From: Lentisphaerota bacterium
Lineage (GTDB): Bacteria; Verrucomicrobiota; Lentisphaeria; Oligosphaerales; PUNB01
Length of the DNA stretch: 18,755 bases
Assembly (NCBI GenBank): GCA_003552565.1
Contig: PUNB01000249.1
Span: 1 to 18,755, forward strand
Direction of reading: 5' to 3'
Shown in pieces: positions 14,603 through 18,755 of this stretch. Numbering within the stretch: the stretch's first letter is position 1; the number at the start of each line of letters is the position of its first letter. The position numbers and the translations under genes were made by a program. The notes under the pieces are model-generated. The model searched no databases. It was given only the letters and a program-made list of their open reading frames with translations, and was not told where the DNA came from.

Positions 14603-15778
14603 ATGTCAACCAGAATGTCGATTTCATTATTTTCCATGTTTCTGTCTTTTGCTGTAAGTTTTAATGCTTTGGCGGAAGTTTCCGAAGATCTGCTTGAACA
14701 AGCCGAAAAATCCATCGCTGAAGGGGTGGAATATCTGCTTGCGCAGCAGGCGGACAATGGCGCCTGGGGCCGCGAGCCGGCGATAACCGCTCTGGCGATG
14801 CAGGCATTGTATCAGAATCAGATGGAAGAATTCGAGGGAGAGATAGACCAAGCTTTGGAAAAAGGGCGCGAGTTCATCCTGGAACATCAGCAGCCCAGCG
14901 GCGCTTTTTTCGGCGTTGCCGGAGAGTATCCTAATTACACAACCTCAATGGCTCTGGTGGCTCTGGATATGCTTGATCGCCCGGAAGACGAGGAAGCCAT
15001 GCGTCAGGCCCGGAATTTCCTCCAGGAACTCCAGTTGCGGGAGGAGCATGATGAGCACCCTCGCGAACCGGACTCACCTTTTTACGGCGGCATCGGCTAC
15101 GGCTCCGGGGGGGCGACAGTGCCGGACCTTTCCAATCCTCAGTTCGCCTTGGAGGCGCTCTACCTGACCGATCATCTGGACAGGGACACTGCCGAAGCCG
15201 AAGAATCAAGGGCAACCTGGAGACGGGCGGAAATATACTTGCGTTCGGTTCAGCACATCCCCGAGGATGCAGACGATGACTGGCAGCCGGATCCGGACAG
15301 TGTAATCGATGGCGGTTTTGTTTACCGTCCCGATCAATGCCGCATTCGGGAGGCCACGACCGACGAGTTCGAAGGCGAGCCGATTTCTTACGGAGCCACC
15401 ACTGTCGGCGGCCTGAAAAGTCTGCTTTACGCCGGAGTTGAAAGAGATGATCCCCGGGTGCGGGCGGCGGTGAACTGGCTGAAACAAAACTATACCCTTG
15501 ATGAGAATCCCGTGATCGGACCGGAGGCTCATTACTATTATCTGTGGACTTTCGCCAAAGCCATGCGGGCTTACGGGCGCGGGACATTGGAGCTGGCGGA
15601 CGGAGAAGAGCGAGACTGGCGTGAAGATTTGATGAACAAACTTATTGAACTGCAGCGTCAGGATGGTTCCTGGATAAATGAAGAAGCCGCCCGATATATG
15701 GAAAGCGTTCCGGAATTGACCACCTCTTATTCTCTGATTGGCATGAGAGTGGCCTTAAGTGATGCGTCTGCACAGTAA
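14603..15778 (+). CDS. Secreted prenyltransferase/squalene-oxidase-repeat (alpha/alpha-toroid) protein
   Basis: 391 residues. A Sec signal peptide is clear: a basic start, a hydrophobic core (about 6-20) and a likely cleavage after NALA (residue 24). The mature protein has repeated two-helix units with QW-like turns: QADNGAW (about 49-55), QQPSGAF (about 95-101), a GGFVY segment near 235 and QRQDGSW (about 351-357). Each is followed by a small-residue helix of the ITALAMQAL or YGATTVGGLKSLLY kind. This is the fold of terpene cyclases, prenyltransferase beta subunits and complement-like domains. Export and the lack of a proper DXDDTA catalytic motif argue against a cyclase. Related secreted proteins are frequent in PVC bacteria, with unknown role. 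AAGGAG lies 8 bases before the ATG. Confidence 0.82.
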   Translation: MSTRMSISLFSMFLSFAVSFNALAEVSEDLLEQAEKSIAEGVEYLLAQQADNGAWGREPAITALAMQALYQNQMEEFEGEIDQALEKGREFILEHQQPSGAFFGVAGEYPNYTTSMALVALDMLDRPEDEEAMRQARNFLQELQLREEHDEHPREPDSPFYGGIGYGSGGATVPDLSNPQFALEALYLTDHLDRDTAEAEESRATWRRAEIYLRSVQHIPEDADDDWQPDPDSVIDGGFVYRPDQCRIREATTDEFEGEPISYGATTVGGLKSLLYAGVERDDPRVRAAVNWLKQNYTLDENPVIGPEAHYYYLWTFAKAMRAYGRGTLELADGEERDWREDLMNKLIELQRQDGSWINEEAARYMESVPELTTSYSLIGMRVALSDASAQ

Positions 15779-15799
15779 TTAAATACAAGCCCGACCGCC

Positions 15800-15812
15800 G
15801 GCGCGATGCGCC
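15800..15812. repeat. Small GC hairpin after the toroid gene
   Basis: GGCGC, loop GAT, GCGCC, 21 bases after the stop at 15778. There is no T-run, so it is at most a weak 3'-end structure. Confidence 0.3.
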
Positions 15813-15851
15813 TGATACCCCGAGGGAGAGACTTAGAGGGTGTTACATGGC

Positions 15852-15936
15852 CGATTAAGGCGAAAGATCAGGACAAAAGATTAAGGGGCGCACCCGTTTT
15901 TTCCTAATCTTTCCTCTTAATCTTTCGCCCTAATCC
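15852..15936. repeat. Large imperfect inverted repeat, 34-35 nt arms
   Basis: The left arm (15852-15886) and right arm (15903-15936) are complementary at roughly 28 of 34 positions and share the word GGCGAAAGAT. Each arm is itself a pair of AAGATTA-like units. It lies between the toroid gene and the DUF4432 gene, with a T-rich loop (GTTTTTTCC). It could act as a two-way transcription barrier or be a degenerate REP-type element. Confidence 0.6.
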
Positions 15937-15983
15937 ATAAAAATGTCAAGTCTCACATAAGCGGATGAAAAGGAACCGAAATA

Positions 15984-17018
15984 ATGAAGTATGATTATGC
16001 CCGCTTGGCTCCGGAGCAACTGCGTCGATTCACCTGTGATCAGCGGCAGATCGCCGGCATCCGGCGTTTTCTGATGGATGACGGCCGGGCGCGGGGAAAT
16101 CGTTGTTTTGAAGTCGACAACGGTGCCGGTTTGCGGTTCTCGGTTTATCCGGATCGGGGTATGGACATCGGCCCCGCTTCTTACAAGGGCGTACCTTTAT
16201 CTTTCCAGGCGCCGGCCGGGGACACCCTTTCGGCCTTTTATCAACCCGCGGGTGCGGGCTGGCTGCGCACCTGGGGGGGCGGTTTGCTGACCGGCTGCGG
16301 CCTGACCAATGTGGGTGCACCGGATGATTTCGATGGCGAGGAAGTCGGTCTGCATGGTCTGCTTTCCCATTTGCCGGCGGAGAATTGTTCGGTTTCGGAG
16401 GATTTCGAAGACGGAACCTTGCGTTTGTGTGTGTGCGGCACTATGCGGCAAGCTTCCATGTTCGGAGAAAATCTGCATCTGCACCGGCGGATTTCCACCG
16501 CCATGGGGGAGTCCAGTATAAAAATCCAGGATCGGATATACAATCGCGGTCCGCGCCCGAGTCGACTAATGATCCTTTACCACATCAATCTCGGCTATCC
16601 TTTACTGTCTCCGAAGGCGTACTTAGAGGCGCCGGAACATTCAGTTGAAGCCCGGGATGAAACGGCGGCCGCCGGGATGGATCAATGGGCTCAATGCGCG
16701 GAACCGCAGCCGGGTTGGACGGAACAGTGTTTTTACCACGACATTCCCGCCGATGAAACAGGCTTCTCCCGCATCGCTCTGTGTAATCCCGAATTGGGGC
16801 TGCGGCTGGAAACAGCCTGCCGAAAAGATGAACTGCCATGGATCACTCAGTGGAAGCAGATGGGTGAAAGCGAATATGTGCTTGGGTTGGAACCCGGCAA
16901 CTGTCATGTCGAAGGTGCTTCCAGTGAACGGGAGCGCGGCACTCTGAAAATTATTCAGCCCGGCGAAAGCGTCAATACGGAAGTACACATAAACCTTTCG
17001 GAAAATGAATATGGATAA
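15984..17018 (+). CDS. DUF4432 family, aldose 1-epimerase-like protein
   Basis: 344 residues, full length. The galactose-mutarotase-like beta-sandwich family DUF4432 is recognised from RGMDIGPASYKGVPLSF (about residues 57-73), TWGGGLLTGCGLTNVG (about 95-110), GLHGLLSHLPAE (about 122-133) and LEPGNCHVEG near 303-312, followed by LKIIQPGES. Conserved His residues in GLHG, SHLP and YHINLG are candidate sugar-ring or metal contacts. Members are thought to act on sugars or sugar acids, but the reaction is not established. It is cytoplasmic, with no signal peptide. AAGGA lies about 9 bases before the ATG. Its last codons overlap the next gene by 14 bases, so the two are almost certainly one operon. 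Confidence 0.88.
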   Translation: MKYDYARLAPEQLRRFTCDQRQIAGIRRFLMDDGRARGNRCFEVDNGAGLRFSVYPDRGMDIGPASYKGVPLSFQAPAGDTLSAFYQPAGAGWLRTWGGGLLTGCGLTNVGAPDDFDGEEVGLHGLLSHLPAENCSVSEDFEDGTLRLCVCGTMRQASMFGENLHLHRRISTAMGESSIKIQDRIYNRGPRPSRLMILYHINLGYPLLSPKAYLEAPEHSVEARDETAAAGMDQWAQCAEPQPGWTEQCFYHDIPADETGFSRIALCNPELGLRLETACRKDELPWITQWKQMGESEYVLGLEPGNCHVEGASSERERGTLKIIQPGESVNTEVHINLSENEYG

Positions 17019-18528
17019 GGATTTATTACTGCAGGCCCGCAATATTGCGCGGGTGATTGACTGGCGAATACAACTGCGAATACCCTCGATCCTCGCCCGG
17101 GATGAAGAATTCTCCCTGCGGATTCAGGTTGTCGCAGCGGATGGACTGCCGGTGGAAAATGTGCCGAACAAGCTCTCTTTCGAGCATTCCATCGGCATTG
17201 AAGGGCTGCCCGAACAGTTCCGTTTTGATCCGGGAACCAGTTCGGCCAGGATTGACGGTCTGCGGGCCGTCGGCCCGGAGGTGGCGGTGGCGCGGGCTCG
17301 GGTTGAAACCCCGGAGACACCCTGGATAAAGCCGGTGGTGCCCTCCAATCCCGCCTGGATTTTCGATGAGCCGCCCTACAGAATTTACTGGGGAGATCTG
17401 CATGTTCATACCAGTTACTCAAACTGTCATGCTTGGCGCTGTCTCGATCCGGAGTGGTGCTATCAGTACGCCCGAGAAGTGTCGATGCTCGATTTCGCGG
17501 CGGCGGCTGATCATCTGCGCGGCATCGCCAGCGATCCGCAGCGCTGGCCGCGCCTGCAGGAATTGGTGCAAAGGTATAATCTCCCCGGTGAGTTTGTTAC
17601 TATGCTGGCCTATGAAAGCTCGCACGCTCAGGGGTTTGGCGGCGATAACAATGTTTATTTCGCCGATGAGGACGCTCCCTATTTCTGGCTCGACAGAGAA
17701 GACATGCGGGGAGGTTCTCCAACAGTGCATCTGGAAGAGTTGTGGCGCCAGATGGACGCGACCGGCAGAGAGTACTTCTCGGTGCCGCACCACACGGGCA
17801 GATCGAATAAATACCGCAGCTGGAACGAGCCGTATCACGATCCGACGCGAGAGCCGCTTTTTGAAATATACTCGAGCTGGGGATCTTCGGAGATGCGCTG
17901 TTCACATATGCCGATCAGCGGCGGTAATAATGATGATGTTTCATATTTCACCGATGCCTTGCAGGCTGGAGCGCGTTTCGGTGTTATGGCCGCCAGTGAT
18001 GACCACGCCACTCTGCCAGGCAGTGTGCATCATTTCCGCACTGAACCTTTCCGAGTGACGATGCTCAACGGCCACGCGCATAAAGGACTGACGGCGGTGC
18101 GGTCGCCGGAACTTACTCGTCCGGCTTTATTCAGCTCCCTGCGACATCGGAACTGCTACGCCACCACCCACGTTCAGTCACTGATTGATATGCGCATTGG
18201 CGAGGTGTCCATGGGGCGTGAGATTGCGGCGGATGCAGAATTGCGGCGACAGCGACAAGTCAGGGTTTATCTGACGCTTCATGATGCCAAAATTGCCACA
18301 GTAACCCTAATGCGCAACGGTGTCGCTCTGGAGTCTCAGCAACTGCGGGGGAGACAATTGACTGAGGAGGTCAATGAAGTCCTCTTCATCGACGATGAGC
18401 CGCTGGATAAGATAGCTCTGCGGGATTGTCGATATCATAATCAGCCATTCGTGGTTTATTACGCTCGAATTGTGGATAATAACGGCGCTCATCAGTGGAC
18501 CAGTCCGATCTGGATAGATCTTCAGTGA
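17005..18528 (+). CDS. PHP-superfamily metallohydrolase, DUF3604/CehA-McbA-like
   Basis: 507 residues. After an N-terminal beta-rich region (about 1-125), a PHP-type metal-binding domain begins with YWGDLHVHTSYS (H133 and H135). Further likely metal ligands are AADH (about 167-170), the Glu in AYESSH, VPHHTG (H261, H262) and AASDDH (about 329-334). The C-terminal beta domain (about 415-507) ends in FVVYYARIV ... WTSPIWIDLQ, as in DUF3604 proteins. These motifs suggest a cytosolic di- or tri-metal phosphoesterase or amidohydrolase-like enzyme; the substrate is unknown. The start at 17005 overlaps the upstream gene by 14 bases, and a second in-frame ATG at 17011 is equally possible. Neither has a good ribosome site, pointing to translational coupling. 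Confidence 0.85.
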   Translation: MNMDKDLLLQARNIARVIDWRIQLRIPSILARDEEFSLRIQVVAADGLPVENVPNKLSFEHSIGIEGLPEQFRFDPGTSSARIDGLRAVGPEVAVARARVETPETPWIKPVVPSNPAWIFDEPPYRIYWGDLHVHTSYSNCHAWRCLDPEWCYQYAREVSMLDFAAAADHLRGIASDPQRWPRLQELVQRYNLPGEFVTMLAYESSHAQGFGGDNNVYFADEDAPYFWLDREDMRGGSPTVHLEELWRQMDATGREYFSVPHHTGRSNKYRSWNEPYHDPTREPLFEIYSSWGSSEMRCSHMPISGGNNDDVSYFTDALQAGARFGVMAASDDHATLPGSVHHFRTEPFRVTMLNGHAHKGLTAVRSPELTRPALFSSLRHRNCYATTHVQSLIDMRIGEVSMGREIAADAELRRQRQVRVYLTLHDAKIATVTLMRNGVALESQQLRGRQLTEEVNEVLFIDDEPLDKIALRDCRYHNQPFVVYYARIVDNNGAHQWTSPIWIDLQ

Positions 18529-18616
18529 CGAAGAACGTGTGAGAGCGGCAAAAAGGAAGCTTGCCAGACCCCGTCCGGAAGGGGGGAGTGTGCCGAATTT
18601 GTACTGAAAAAACCTT

Positions 18617-18690
18617 GTCTCGCACCTTGTCCCGAACCGAAATCCGATTGGTTTTAATGTTTTCATCGTCTCGCACCTTGTCTCGCACCT
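18617..18690. repeat. Direct copies of the GTCTCGCACCTT unit
   Basis: GTCTCGCACCTTGTC at 18617-18631 and a longer tandem at 18668-18690 repeat the 12-base unit that forms the arms of the bracket repeat at 6339-6485 and 11101-11228. Here the copies are in direct orientation, 36 bases apart, and the second touches the stop codon of the partial gene at the right edge. Confidence 0.75.
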
Positions 18691-18755
18691 CATTCCATGT
18701 GCTCTTCATCTTCTTCTCGTTTCCAGACACTGGCAAGTTTGGCGGTCATCTTATC
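18690..18755 (-). CDS. C-terminal end of an unidentified minus-strand gene (partial)
   Basis: The minus strand reads in frame from the window edge to TGA at 18690-18692, giving 21 codons ending in SVWKREEDEEHME. An acidic, charged tail and good codon use suggest a real C-terminus, but it is too short to identify. The stop codon merges into repeat units of GTCTCGCACCTT. Confidence 0.35.
   Translation of the reverse strand, partial: DKMTAKLASVWKREEDEEHME

Noticed and set aside
15260..15290. DXDD catalytic motif of squalene-hopene cyclase in the toroid protein
   Set aside because: The D-A-D-D match lies in an acidic loop without the following Thr-Ala and outside a QW-repeat context; the protein is also exported.
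18617..18690. CRISPR-like array
   Set aside because: Only two to three partial copies of a 12-nt unit, no regular spacers, and no cas genes in the window.

Overview
The window looks like a chromosomal stretch of an uncultivated, anaerobic or oxygen-sensitive bacterium of moderate GC. The metabolic signs are a hybrid-cluster protein with its ferredoxin, a complete NifU/NifS-type Fe-S assembly operon, and a corrinoid adenosyltransferase. Long intergenic spacers full of short palindromes, the GGGC-TCAC-GCCC type hairpin, and a secreted prenyltransferase/squalene-oxidase-repeat protein recall PVC-type genomes (Lentisphaerota, Kiritimatiellota, Planctomycetota). That placement is inference; no rRNA or phylogenetic marker is present.

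Layout, left to right. 1-647 (-): ATPase of an ABC-2 type exporter, cut by the window edge. 648-1364: gene-poor spacer with CGCGAAT-type repeats, a decayed ORF and a long imperfect hairpin. 1365-1831 (-): hicA-hicB toxin-antitoxin pair. 2208-4769 (-): ferredoxin then hcp, a nitrosative-stress module. 4979-6232 (-): MFS transporter. 6233-6624: spacer packed with hairpins and repeats. 6625-11001 (-): three-gene MacAB/LolCDE-like efflux operon (ATPase, FtsX-like permease, HlyD-like adaptor) with overlapping or nearly abutting genes. 11002-11530: divergent spacer with promoters, dyads and a dispersed repeat. 11531-14422 (+): nfu - corrinoid adenosyltransferase - nifU - nifS operon. 14603-15778 (+): secreted alpha/alpha-toroid protein. 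15984-18528 (+): overlapping pair of a DUF4432 aldose-epimerase-like protein and a PHP/DUF3604-like metallohydrolase. 18529-18755: direct repeats and the last 21 codons of a minus-strand gene.

No clearly new multi-gene system is visible. The most notable structure is a dispersed repeat of about 130-147 nt present twice in opposite orientation, exactly bracketing the efflux operon (6339-6485 and 11101-11228). Its core is a 69-nt hairpin with 15-16 nt terminal inverted arms, and one copy carries a 15-nt palindrome that is absent from the other and recurs at 2033-2047. A second repeat (32 identical nt) sits just after the stop codons of two unrelated operons, each time in the sense direction. 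The third observation of interest is the corrinoid adenosyltransferase embedded in an Fe-S assembly operon that carries two Nfu-type scaffold domains.
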